Shown piece by piece: positions 1 through 6,364 of a stretch of 7,996 nt of DNA (its first letter is position 1; each line of letters begins with the position of its first letter). This DNA is from Acidobacteriaceae bacterium. Lineage in GTDB: Bacteria > Acidobacteriota > Terriglobia > Terriglobales > Acidobacteriaceae. Below the pieces are notes generated by a model. It had not been told where the DNA came from, did no database searches, and saw nothing but the letters and a program-made list of their open reading frames with translations. Location of the stretch: the NCBI GenBank assembly GCA_009781125.1, contig WQYS01000098.1, positions 1-7,996 on the forward strand, written 5' to 3'. Both the position numbers and the translations under genes were made by a program.

Positions 1-35
1 AGTTCATGCTTTCACGGAAGATTGTTGCCACAACA

Positions 36-78
36 AGCAGAATACAGGGATCCTTCGCTGCGCTCAGGATGACGATAT
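36..78. repeat. Short dispersed repeat just past the dusB 3' end
   Basis: The stretch contains the core TTCGCTGCGCTCAGGATGAC (54-73), whose reverse complement reads GTCATCCTGAGCGCAGCGAA. A related core, TTCGTTCGCTTCGGGATGAC, lies at 1285-1304 inside dusB; 14 of 20 positions are identical without gaps. From general knowledge, sequences of this type are scattered in very many copies through Acidobacteriaceae genomes. The element begins 11 bases past the dusB stop codon, so it probably lies in the dusB 3' untranslated region. It has no T-run that would make it a terminator. The exact ends are a guess. Confidence 0.5.
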
Positions 79-88
79 TGAGAGGGAA

Positions 89-1450
89 TTACGGTCTACA
101 CCAAATACGAAACCGCTCTAATACTTCGAGTGAGGTTCCAGGTGTTGCAACGGAATCTTCCGCAGTGGCCTCGTGCTTCGTGGTGAAGAATCGTTCGACA
201 ACATCAATGACGGCGGCTCCGTTTCTGGATTCGAATATCTGTTTGCGCAGCGAAGCTCCGCCTGGAATGCCGTGCGTGAACCAACTGGCAAACTGCTTCA
301 TCTTGCCTACACAGTCGCGGTGACGCTGCTCTCGCGCTACTTGTCCTGATGCGACTATGCGTTCGGCTCGCGCGGCCTCGGCTGCTTCTTCCTGTGCGAT
401 CTCATCGACCAGCATCTGGAAGTAGGTGCGGATCATGCGGTAGCGGTCTTCTTCCGTGGGAACGTCGTAAGTACCTACTCCTGTGGCTTGCTTCGTCGCT
501 GTGTATTGCGCGATCTGACGGAAGATCCACGGGTTCACCGGAGCCGTGCGGCCAATCATGACGGCATCGCAGCCCGTGGCTTCGACCATGGCGGCGGCGT
601 CCTCCGGCGTGCGGATGTCTCCGTTGCCGATGACCGGGATGTTGACCGCGTCCTTGACCGCGGCGATGTACTGCCAGCGCGCCTGGCCGGTGTATCCGTC
701 CTCACGGGTGCGGGCGTGCAGCGCGCAGGCGTCGAGTCCGCAGGCCTCGGCCAGCTTGGCCAGCTCGACACAGATGATCTCCTTGTCATTCCAGCCCATG
801 CGGAACTTCACCGTGAACGGAATGGTGACGGCGGCGCGAACGGCCTTGAAGATGCGTTCGATCAGAGGCAGGTCGCGCAGCAGGCCCGAGCCTCCATTAC
901 ACGCGACGACGCGCTTGGCCGGGCAGCCCAGGTTGAGATCGACCAGATCAAAGCCCGAGTCCTCGACGATGCGCGCGCTCTCGGCCAGCGTGTCCGGGTG
1001 AGAGCCGAAGAGCTGCGCCGAGATGGGATGCTCGTCGTCGTAGTAGGTGAGGTAGCGCTTGCGCTTGGAGTCCCTCATGCGCGCCAGGCCGTCGGCGGAG
1101 GTGAACTCCGTCATGATGAGCCCGCAGCCGGATTGCTGGTTGGTGGTCGCGGCTTCGACCTGGCGGGAGAGAGAATCCTGGGTGCCCCACTCATGCGCAG
1201 TTTGTCGCCGCGGCGACCGCATGGGTGGGGTTTGCGCCCGATCAGATCCCACCCATGCCTTCGGCATGAGTGGGGTACCCATGTTTCGTTCGCTTCGGGA
1301 TGACAAATCTGTTGTGAAGACGCTGGCGTTTCGGATGAAGCGCCGGAAGACCGTATCCGTGACTCCGGCCATGGGTGCAAGCACGGTTGCCGGAGCGATC
1401 GTGACCGGACCCACGGTGAAGCTGGCAGGCACAAGTGCGTCGGCGGACAT
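89..1450 (-). CDS. dusB: tRNA-dihydrouridine synthase (DusB family) with a repeat-encoded insertion
   Basis: This flavoenzyme reduces specific uridines in the D-loop of tRNA to dihydrouridine, using FMN and NAD(P)H. The 453-residue product begins its TIM barrel with APMAGVTD (25-32), then has MTEFTSADGL (113-122), the FMN/tRNA-site motif NLGCPAKRV (173-181) with presumed catalytic Cys176, GNGD (275-278) and a MIGR phosphate-binding motif (298-301). The C-terminal helical tRNA-binding region follows. The start at 1450 is chosen because GGTGAG lies 6 bases upstream and the barrel begins soon after. An in-frame ATG at 1519 is possible but lacks a ribosome binding site and sits 11 bases from the rpmE terminator. 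The odd feature is spacing: E. coli DusB, as I recall it, has about 26 residues between APMAG and the SEM/TEF motif, whereas here there are about 90. The extra residues (about 42-107) are Ser/Thr/Arg/Pro-rich and largely encoded by the repeat at 1180-1304. No stop or frameshift is present, so the enzyme may still work. No clear promoter was seen; readthrough from rpmE is possible. Confidence 0.93.
   Translation of the reverse strand: MSADALVPASFTVGPVTIAPATVLAPMAGVTDTVFRRFIRNASVFTTDLSSRSERNMGTPLMPKAWVGSDRAQTPPMRSPRRQTAHEWGTQDSLSRQVEAATTNQQSGCGLIMTEFTSADGLARMRDSKRKRYLTYYDDEHPISAQLFGSHPDTLAESARIVEDSGFDLVDLNLGCPAKRVVACNGGSGLLRDLPLIERIFKAVRAAVTIPFTVKFRMGWNDKEIICVELAKLAEACGLDACALHARTREDGYTGQARWQYIAAVKDAVNIPVIGNGDIRTPEDAAAMVEATGCDAVMIGRTAPVNPWIFRQIAQYTATKQATGVGTYDVPTEEDRYRMIRTYFQMLVDEIAQEEAAEAARAERIVASGQVAREQRHRDCVGKMKQFASWFTHGIPGGASLRKQIFESRNGAAVIDVVERFFTTKHEATAEDSVATPGTSLEVLERFRIWCRP
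1180..1304. repeat. Nested palindromic repeat element inside dusB
   Basis: Outer arms 1180-1196 (GGGTGCCCCACTCATGC) and 1264-1280 (GCATGAGTGGGGTACCC) are complementary at 16 of 17 positions. An inner perfect 11-bp pair, GCATGGGTGGG (1219-1229) and CCCACCCATGC (1248-1258), is nested within them. There is also a perfect 14-bp palindrome, GTCGCCGCGGCGAC, at 1204-1217, and an alternative CATGCC-TTC-GGCATG hairpin at 1254-1268. A second repeat type (1285-1304), related to the one at 54-73, directly abuts the palindrome. The whole block is translated as part of dusB, covering roughly residues 49-91. The true insertion boundaries cannot be fixed without an orthologue lacking it. Confidence 0.75.
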
Positions 1451-1530
1451 GGCGCGCTCACCATGTCCGATAGGAGAATCCCAGCGTTTCTGCCCGTCGA
1501 GTGTGTAGCGCTTCTTCATAGAGGATAGGA

Positions 1531-1560
1531 AAAAGGCCTCCGTCTGCACGGAGGCCTTTT
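1531..1560 (-). terminator. Intrinsic terminator of rpmE
   Basis: Perfect 13-bp arms, AAAAGGCCTCCGT (1531-1543) and ACGGAGGCCTTTT (1548-1560), enclose a 4-base loop. The hairpin starts 20 bases past the rpmE stop codon. Read on the minus strand the GC-rich stem runs into TTTTTCC, the classic Rho-independent form. It lies between rpmE and dusB on the same strand, so it should reduce or prevent co-transcription of dusB. Confidence 0.88.
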
Positions 1561-1580
1561 CCGGGTTGTTCCGAGGGTGC

Positions 1581-1820
1581 TTACTGCTTGGCGGCGGCTT
1601 CAGCCTTGGCGGCCTCCGACTTGGCAAACTTGCGGCGGAAGCGCTCGACGCGACCGGCCGTATCGACCAGTTTCTGCTTGCCGGTGAAGAACGGGTGGCA
1701 GGCAGAACAAATTTCAAGCACCATATCGCCCTTGTGCGTCGAACGGGTCTTGAAGTTGTTGCCGCAGGCGCACTTGACGTTGATGGTTTCGTACTTCGGG
1801 TGGATTCCTTCTTTAGGCAT
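1581..1820 (-). CDS. rpmE: 50S ribosomal protein L31 (bL31, zinc-binding type)
   Basis: A component of the large ribosomal subunit that contributes to the bridge with the small subunit. The 79-residue product matches the family well: it opens [11 protein letters not shown], followed by CACGN (Cys17 and Cys19), TRSTHKGD (25-32), [15 protein letters not shown] (36-50, with Cys38 and Cys41) and [13 protein letters not shown] (53-65). The four cysteines mark the zinc-containing (C+) form. The Ala/Lys/Glu-rich tail after residue 65 is an extension common in the family. A Shine-Dalgarno sequence AAAGGA lies about 10-11 bases upstream of the ATG. The gene is followed by a strong terminator and is divergent from the DinB-like gene across a 228-base intergenic region. 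Confidence 0.97.
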   Translation of the reverse strand: MPKEGIHPKYETINVKCACGNNFKTRSTHKGDMVLEICSACHPFFTGKQKLVDTAGRVERFRRKFAKSEAAKAEAAAKQ

Positions 1821-1949
1821 GGGTGTTCTATCCTTTGAATGCTGTGCTTGCGCCTGGTTCGCGGATCGCTTGCAACGGTGCGTTCACGTCACATCGAAGG
1901 GCCTGTCGCGAAGCCGGGCACGCTCCCTCGGGAGCGGCAAGCTCTCTGT

Positions 1950-1955
1950 ATTTTA
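1950..1955 (-). promoter_or_regulatory. Possible -10 element for rpmE
   Basis: On the minus strand this reads TAAAAT within ATGCTAAAATACAG, a 5/6 match to the sigma-70 -10 consensus. No convincing -35 element was found at the right distance, so this is tentative. If used, the rpmE leader would be about 120 bases long and would begin near a palindrome, GCTCCCGAGGGAGC (minus strand, 1922-1935), able to form a short stem. Confidence 0.3.
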
Positions 1956-2048
1956 GCATCTTTGGCCCCCGCGCCCGGCTTGAATCTGTTAGGCTTGGCT
2001 CGAATAGATTGCAGCTCTACGCTGCTCAGCGAAAAAGGAGAAATCTCA

Positions 2049-2648
2049 ATGATTAAGCAGATGGTTGTAGCAGTGGCGCTCGCGGCGTGTTGCGCCTCCG
2101 GCGTTCAGGCACAGACGAAGGCAGAGCCGAAGGCGCCTGCCAAGGCCGCCATAGTCGATCCGGCCAAGAGCTTTGGAGCGCAGCTTACCGGGTTTGAAAA
2201 CGAGTTTATGCCGCTGGCGAAGGCGATGCCCGCCGATAAGTTCAACTTCGCTCCCAGCCAGGCCATCTTCGCCGCGTCGCAGAAGACCGACTATCTCTCG
2301 CCCAACAACAAAGGAGTCATGACGTTTGCAGGCATGTTGAAACACGTGGCCCAGGCGAACTACTTCTTCGCCAGCCGCCTGAGCGGGCTGAAGCCGGATG
2401 TGGATGTCGACGCCATCGCCAACCTCAAGGACAAGGACCAGATCATCGCCGCGCTGCAAGGCTCCTTCGACTTCGCGCATAAGGCCATTGCGACGCTGAC
2501 GCCGGAGAATGCATTCGAGAGCATGGGCGGCGATCAGACCCGCGCCAGTCTTGCGGGTAAGCTGGTGGCTCACGGCTTCGATCACTTTGGCCACCTAGCC
2601 GAATACCTGCGCATGAACGGGTTGATCCCGCCCTCAAGCCAAAGATAA
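2049..2648 (+). CDS. Exported DinB-like (four-helix, metal-binding) protein
   Basis: A 199-residue protein of the DinB/YfiT-like putative metalloenzyme superfamily. The start at 2049 is supported by AAGGAG 8 bases upstream and by an immediate signal sequence. The signal has a short basic N-terminus, a hydrophobic stretch MVVAVALAA (5-13) and a likely VQA signal peptidase I site after residue 21; an LAAC motif (11-14) would also fit a lipoprotein. The mature part shows the DinB pattern: [11 protein letters not shown] (96-106) with His99, and [19 protein letters not shown] (174-192) with His175 and His179 as the expected remaining metal ligands. Some family members are thiol-dependent transferases (bacillithiol, mycothiol or glutathione), but most are uncharacterised, so no reaction is assigned. 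Export is unusual, as classical DinB proteins are cytoplasmic. The gene is alone on its strand, divergent from rpmE and convergent with citrate synthase. Confidence 0.85.
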   Translation: MIKQMVVAVALAACCASGVQAQTKAEPKAPAKAAIVDPAKSFGAQLTGFENEFMPLAKAMPADKFNFAPSQAIFAASQKTDYLSPNNKGVMTFAGMLKHVAQANYFFASRLSGLKPDVDVDAIANLKDKDQIIAALQGSFDFAHKAIATLTPENAFESMGGDQTRASLAGKLVAHGFDHFGHLAEYLRMNGLIPPSSQR

Positions 2649-2685
2649 CAGGGGACTCCGTATAAACATTCGCTAAAGTGTGATC

Positions 2686-2729
2686 GCTTCTAGGTACGCC
2701 AAGCCTTCAGGCTTGGCGTACCTAGAAGC
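2686..2729. repeat. Perfect 20-bp-arm hairpin between convergent genes
   Basis: Arms at 2686-2705 (GCTTCTAGGTACGCCAAGCC) and 2710-2729 are perfectly complementary around a 4-base TTCA loop. It lies between the 3' ends of the DinB-like gene and citrate synthase, where a bidirectional terminator would be expected, but there is no T-run on either side. A dispersed palindromic repeat that also stops transcription or protects 3' ends is therefore equally likely. Nothing else was recognised in the 132-base gap. Confidence 0.7.
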
Positions 2730-2780
2730 AAAGACCTCTTATTTCATCGCCAGATGTTGCGCACTGAGATGTACTCCTCA

Positions 2781-3917
2781 TCAGGCTCGCTCGCCGATGG
2801 GCACGTAGGGCGAAGGATATGCCGGGCCGGTGTACTCTGCTCTTGGGCGGATGAGGCGGTTGCTGTCGTGCTGCTCGATGATGTGCGCCGTCCATCCGGC
2901 TACGCGGCTGACCGCGAAGATGGGAGTGAACAGGTCTGTCTCGATGCCTAGCAGGGTGTAGCTGGAGGCCGAGTAGAAATCGACATTGGCGTTGAGGTTC
3001 TTTTCTTTCTTGATGAAGCTCTCAATCTTGCGCGACATGTCGTACCACTTCATATTGCCTGCGCTTTCGCCCAGGGCCTCGCTCATGCGGCGAAGGTGCG
3101 TGGCGCGCGGGTCTTCGGTGCGGTAGACGCGGTGGCCGTAGCCGGGAACCTTCTTCTTTTCGGCGATCATCTGGCGGATGTACTCCACCGGATCGGCTCC
3201 GGCTTTGTCGATGGCTTGCAGCATCTTGATGGTGGCTTCGTTGGCTCCGCCGTGCAGCGGGCCTTTGAGCGCGCCGATGGCACCCGTAACCGCCGCATGA
3301 ATATCGGCCAGCGTAGCGGCGATGACGCGCGCGGCGAAGGTGCTGGCGTTGAACTCGTGATCGGCGTGGAGAAGCAGAGCGATGTCGAAGGTGCGGGCGG
3401 CGGTCTCAGAGGGCTTCTCGCCGTTGAGCATCCAGAGGAAGTTGGCCGCGTGCGAGAGCGACGGGTCGGCTTCAACAATGGGCTTGCCCTTGCGAATGCG
3501 GTTGAAGATGGCGACGATCATCGCCACCTGGGCCGTCAGCCGGAAGGCCTTGCGCACGTTGGCCTCGTGCGAGACCGCGTCGCCGTCCGGGTCGTAGAGG
3601 CTGAGCATCGAGACCGCGGTGCGCAGAGCGTCCATGGGCGCGGCGGTCGTGGGATACATGCGCAGCAGATCGATGATCCTGGGGCTGATGGTGCGGGCTT
3701 CGGCCAGGCTGCGGCTGAAGCTGGCCAGCTCAGAGCGGTTCGGCAGCCTGCCGAACCAGAGGAGAAAGGTCGTCTCCTCAAAGGTGGAGTGCTCCGCCAA
3801 CTCATGTATATCGATTCCACGATAGGCAAGCACGCCGGCGTCGCCGTCGATCCAGCATATGGACGAATCCGTGGCGATGATCCCTTCAAGGCCCCTGGGT
3901 ATTGCGGTTGTTGACAT
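2781..3917 (-). CDS. gltA: Citrate synthase (short bacterial type)
   Basis: Condenses acetyl-CoA with oxaloacetate to give citrate, the entry step of the TCA cycle. The 378-residue length matches the short dimeric type found in Gram-positive bacteria and archaea rather than the approximately 430-residue E. coli form. Motifs in order: AYRGIDIHELAE (31-42), HADHEFNAST (184-193, His187), GPLHGGANE (219-227, catalytic His222), GYGHRVYRTEDPRA (259-272, His262), NANVDFYSA (309-317, catalytic Asp313) and SRVAGWTAHIIEQ (337-349, Arg338). The start at 3917 has GGAG 8 bases upstream. A 2-methylcitrate synthase (PrpC) has the same fold and motifs and cannot be excluded from sequence alone, but no prpB or prpD gene is adjacent. 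thiO lies 130 bases upstream on the same strand; a separate promoter is proposed at 3958-3987. Confidence 0.95.
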   Translation of the reverse strand: MSTTAIPRGLEGIIATDSSICWIDGDAGVLAYRGIDIHELAEHSTFEETTFLLWFGRLPNRSELASFSRSLAEARTISPRIIDLLRMYPTTAAPMDALRTAVSMLSLYDPDGDAVSHEANVRKAFRLTAQVAMIVAIFNRIRKGKPIVEADPSLSHAANFLWMLNGEKPSETAARTFDIALLLHADHEFNASTFAARVIAATLADIHAAVTGAIGALKGPLHGGANEATIKMLQAIDKAGADPVEYIRQMIAEKKKVPGYGHRVYRTEDPRATHLRRMSEALGESAGNMKWYDMSRKIESFIKKEKNLNANVDFYSASSYTLLGIETDLFTPIFAVSRVAGWTAHIIEQHDSNRLIRPRAEYTGPAYPSPYVPIGERA

Positions 3918-3957
3918 GCACGATTCTCCAAACGTGATTTAGTTAACGAATTCGATG

Positions 3958-3987
3958 CTTATATCGCAGAAAAGAAACAATTGTCAC
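3958..3987 (-). promoter_or_regulatory. Probable sigma-70 promoter of citrate synthase
   Basis: On the minus strand GTGACA (3982-3987) and TATAAG (3958-3963) are separated by 18 bases, each a 5/6 match to the -35 and -10 consensus. The surrounding sequence is AT-rich, in contrast to the coding DNA. Transcription would begin near 3951, giving a leader of about 34 bases before the gltA ATG. This suggests gltA can be expressed independently of thiO. Confidence 0.5.
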
Positions 3988-4047
3988 AAAAATTTGAGCG
4001 AATATCGCGCTGTTGTGCGGTATGGCCCGATTTTACGCGATTTTTTA

Positions 4048-5124
4048 TTAACTCTGAGCCGGAATCCGCTGTGGCGAAAATGCGGAGAGATCGACCGCAG
4101 GCTCCTCGCCGGTCAACAGTTGCGCCATGACGCGCCCTGTCGCCGGAGCCAGAAGGATGCCGTTGCGATAGAGTCCATTGGCCACGTACTGATTTGGACA
4201 GTCGGGCAGAGCGCCGAGGATCGGCAGGCAATCCGGCGTGCCTGGCCGCAACCCTGCCCATGCTTCGAGTCCACCAGCCTCAGCCAGTTGCGGCAGAAGC
4301 TCGATGGCGCGCGCGCGCAGCCGGTCGATGTCGCTGTCGTTCACAGTCTTGTCGAAGCCCGCGTTTTCAACCGTAGCTCCGATCAGAGCGCGGCCCGACG
4401 TTTCGCCCGTGGTGCGGGGGATGATGTAGACCTCGGGCGTGCGTACCACCACGCGCAGCGGAAGGCTGGGCGGCAGCACTACCCAGCAGATCTGTCCCTT
4501 GCGCGGCGTGACGGGCAGACGCGAATGCTGCGGAGTGGTCAGCGACCAGGAGCCGGTGCAGTCCACGAAACGCGCAGCGCTGACGGCGCCTGCCGAGGAC
4601 TCCACCTCTACGCCGGAGCCGGTGGAGCGGACCCGCTCGACGCTGGTCTGGGTGCGCAGATCGATGCTCGTCGCGCGAACGGCTGCGGCTATGGCCTGCG
4701 TCAACTGGCCCAGATCAACGCTGTTCTCCGCGAGCTGAAAGAAGCGGCGGCTGCCGGGGTTTAACTGCGGCAGTATCTCGGCCAGCGCGGCGGGCGCGAG
4801 CGTCTCCGGTGTCTTGCCGTTAAGATGCTCGGGGACCGATTGCAGCGTGGTGCTGGTGTGGAACGGAACCTGCATTCCGGAGAGCGACTCAACGCGCTTG
4901 AGGAACTCCGGATAAATGGAGCGGCTGAGTTTGGACAGAGGGCTAAGCTCGACTGGATTGTCCGGGTCTTCGGCGGCGAGCATTCCGCCAGCGGCGCAGG
5001 AGGCTTCGTCGAGCGGCTTGCCTTGATCGAGTACGGCGACGCGCGCTCCGCGTGACTCCAGTTCAAGAGCGATGGAGAGGCCGACAATGCCTGCTCCGGC
5101 GATGCAGAAATCAAGATTGTCCAT
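4048..5124 (-). CDS. thiO: FAD-dependent glycine oxidase, ThiO type
   Basis: A member of the D-amino-acid oxidase-like flavoprotein family. ThiO oxidises glycine with O2 to dehydroglycine for the thiazole part of thiamine. The 358-residue product starts with the FAD-binding Rossmann motif CIAGAGIVGLSIALELESRG (7-26), then CAAGGMLAAE (43-52). Near the C-terminus are AWAGLRPGTPDCLPILG (288-304) and GLYRNGILLAPATG (317-330); Arg293 and Arg320 correspond to the substrate carboxylate and FAD-end arginines of the family. These last two motifs are the best support for ThiO over other DAO-family oxidases such as sarcosine oxidase or DadA. The length is typical. No clear Shine-Dalgarno sequence precedes the ATG at 5124, so a leaderless-like or weakly initiated transcript is possible. 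No other thiamine gene (thiS, thiG) and no recognisable TPP riboswitch is nearby. Confidence 0.85.
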   Translation of the reverse strand: MDNLDFCIAGAGIVGLSIALELESRGARVAVLDQGKPLDEASCAAGGMLAAEDPDNPVELSPLSKLSRSIYPEFLKRVESLSGMQVPFHTSTTLQSVPEHLNGKTPETLAPAALAEILPQLNPGSRRFFQLAENSVDLGQLTQAIAAAVRATSIDLRTQTSVERVRSTGSGVEVESSAGAVSAARFVDCTGSWSLTTPQHSRLPVTPRKGQICWVVLPPSLPLRVVVRTPEVYIIPRTTGETSGRALIGATVENAGFDKTVNDSDIDRLRARAIELLPQLAEAGGLEAWAGLRPGTPDCLPILGALPDCPNQYVANGLYRNGILLAPATGRVMAQLLTGEEPAVDLSAFSPQRIPAQS

Positions 5125-5155
5125 AACAAAAAGTCTACATGCATGGGTGAGCAGA

Positions 5156-5183
5156 TATATAGCGCCGCCATCACATTACAAAA
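5156..5183 (-). promoter_or_regulatory. Possible thiO promoter
   Basis: On the minus strand TTTTGT (5178-5183) precedes TATATA (5156-5161) with a 16-base gap. The -10 is good, the -35 weak. Transcription from here would give a leader of about 25 bases without an evident ribosome binding site. Confidence 0.3.
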
Positions 5184-5325
5184 CTCTGACCACCCGGGCT
5201 GTTATTTTTAATAGAGGTGAGGAACTCAGTTTTCGCATCCGGAGCAATGCTGCGTTCATCCAAAGTCTGCACGAAGGCACGGGACGAGATCGATAACGAT
5301 ATCAATAAAGATAGGAGACAACTGA

Positions 5326-6144
5326 ATGAGTGAACAGGAAAATATAGAAGAGCGGTCAGTATCCGGAGCACTGCTTGCTGTTGTCGTGGTGGCGCTGCTG
5401 GCTGGACTTGGCAGCCTGGTGTGGAGCTATTCGTTGCAGAAGAACCTGGGAGCCGCCCAGGCGAAGCTGGCCGAAGCCGAGCAGAAGAACGCGGCGCTGG
5501 CGCAGCAGTTGGCGGCAACCAATGCCCGGTTGCGTGCGACCGCCGAGACTCTGGGCCAGAGTGTCGGCATCTCGCAGAAGCAGATTGAAGCCAGAACGGA
5601 AGTCCTTATTGCGGAGCAGAAGACCGAGACCCGGAAGCTGGCGCAGCAGCAGGCCGCGACGGCAAAACAGATTGGCGAGGTCTCTACGCAGGTCTCTAAT
5701 GTTAAGACCGACGTCGGCGGCGTGAAGACCGACGTGGCCTCGACCAGGTCCGATCTCGAAGCGGCCAAGGCGCAACTGACCCGCGTGATCGGCGATGCCG
5801 GGGTGATGAGCGGGATGATCGCAAAGAACCATGATGAGCTGGAGATTCTCCGGCACAAGGGCGACCGCAACTACTACGAGTTCACCCTGCTGAGGGGTGC
5901 GAAACCTACGCTGCTGGCTTCGATCAAGTTGCAGTTGAGGAAGGCCGACACCAGGCGCTCGAAGTACACGCTCGATGTCAGCGCCGACGACCGCGTGATT
6001 CAGAAGAAGGATCGCGGACTGAACGAGCCGGTCCAGTTTTACACAGGCAAGGATCCGGTGCTGTTCGAGCTGGTGGTCAATTCCATCGACAAGAACAAGG
6101 TAACGGGGTACCTCTCGACGCCGAAGAGCGTGGCCAATCCGTAG
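5326..6144 (+). CDS. Membrane-anchored coiled-coil protein of unknown function
   Basis: I do not recognise a named family. The 272-residue product has a short acidic N-terminus, one transmembrane segment (about 13-35, LLAVVVVALLAGLGSLVW) and a long Ala/Gln/Glu/Lys-rich coiled coil (about 38-165). It then has a non-coiled, probably beta-rich C-terminal domain (about 175-265), starting near EILRHKGDRNYYEFTLLRG. Few positive charges precede the membrane segment, so the orientation is uncertain; an outward-facing C-terminus is a guess. The coiled coil includes near-exact heptads VSTQVSN-VKTDVGG-VKTDVAS (119-139), and the DNA there shows a 21-bp tandem duplication (5701-5721 and 5722-5742). The start is supported by AGGAG 8 bases upstream. 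The gene is divergent from thiO and ends at a strong terminator. A scaffold or envelope-tethered sensor/spacer role would fit the architecture, but no function is assigned. Confidence 0.85.
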   Translation: MSEQENIEERSVSGALLAVVVVALLAGLGSLVWSYSLQKNLGAAQAKLAEAEQKNAALAQQLAATNARLRATAETLGQSVGISQKQIEARTEVLIAEQKTETRKLAQQQAATAKQIGEVSTQVSNVKTDVGGVKTDVASTRSDLEAAKAQLTRVIGDAGVMSGMIAKNHDELEILRHKGDRNYYEFTLLRGAKPTLLASIKLQLRKADTRRSKYTLDVSADDRVIQKKDRGLNEPVQFYTGKDPVLFELVVNSIDKNKVTGYLSTPKSVANP

Positions 6145-6164
6145 CATCTGCGCGAGGAACGCAG

Positions 6165-6200
6165 AAAGGGGGACGGCCACTGTGGCGACCGTCCCCCTTT
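6165..6200. terminator. Bidirectional intrinsic terminator
   Basis: Perfect 12-bp arms, AAAGGGGGACGG (6165-6176) and CCGTCCCCCTTT (6189-6200), enclose a 12-base loop. The stem begins 20 bases past the coiled-coil gene's stop and is also 24 bases past the stop of the small lysine-rich gene on the other strand. With AAA on one side and TTT on the other it reads as a terminator in both directions, although the T-tracts are short. Confidence 0.8.
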
Positions 6201-6224
6201 CAGTTTGCCTGGTTGATGGAGTTG

Positions 6225-6302
6225 TTACTTCTTTGCCTTCTTTGCAGCTTTCTTCGCGGCTTTCTTTGCAGGTGCTTTCTTTGCTGCTTTTTTCGTTGCC
6301 AT
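6225..6302 (-). CDS. 25-residue lysine/alanine-rich histone-H1-like mini-protein
   Basis: A very short gene: ATG at 6302, TAA at 6225-6227. The peptide has 12 Lys, 10 Ala and one each of Met, Thr and Pro, arranged as repeated AAKK/PAKK tetrads after Met-Ala-Thr. This is the composition of the DNA-binding tails of eukaryotic histone H1 and of bacterial H1-like and HU-with-tail proteins. Here the tail stands alone with no globular domain. Evidence that it is a real gene: GGGAG about 10 bases upstream of the ATG, a promoter with perfect TTGACA at 6388-6393 and 17-base spacing, and a terminator 24 bases past the stop. Inferred role: non-specific nucleic-acid binding, for instance nucleoid compaction or charge neutralisation; not proven. 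Alternatively, the transcript could be a small RNA with incidental coding. Confidence 0.75.
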   Translation of the reverse strand: MATKKAAKKAPAKKAAKKAAKKAKK

Positions 6303-6364
6303 AGTGTCTGTTCTCCCTAAAATCCGTTTTCACTTTTACAACTCGCTGCAAGGCAGCTATCGAA

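Noticed and set aside
488..1303. Long plus-strand open frame opposite dusB
   Set aside because: It is the antisense shadow of a well-supported dusB. The product is Arg/Ala/Gly-rich with no recognisable domain and no ribosome binding site.
1451..1717. Extending dusB upstream to 1717 or 1519
   Set aside because: The longest version would overlap rpmE and cross its terminator. The ATG at 1519 lacks a ribosome binding site, while 1450 has GGTGAG and matches where the family's barrel begins.
1839..2048. N-terminal extension of the DinB-like protein to 1839
   Set aside because: A strong Shine-Dalgarno sequence and a signal peptide begin at 2049; the extension would put residues with no family match before the signal.
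3096..3914. Plus-strand open frame opposite citrate synthase
   Set aside because: The opposite strand carries every citrate synthase motif; this frame is low-complexity Gly/Val/Asp/Arg sequence typical of a GC-rich shadow.
5125..5325. TPP riboswitch upstream of thiO
   Set aside because: On the minus strand there is no CTGAGA...ACCTGATC-like conserved core, and the proposed leader is only about 25 bases.
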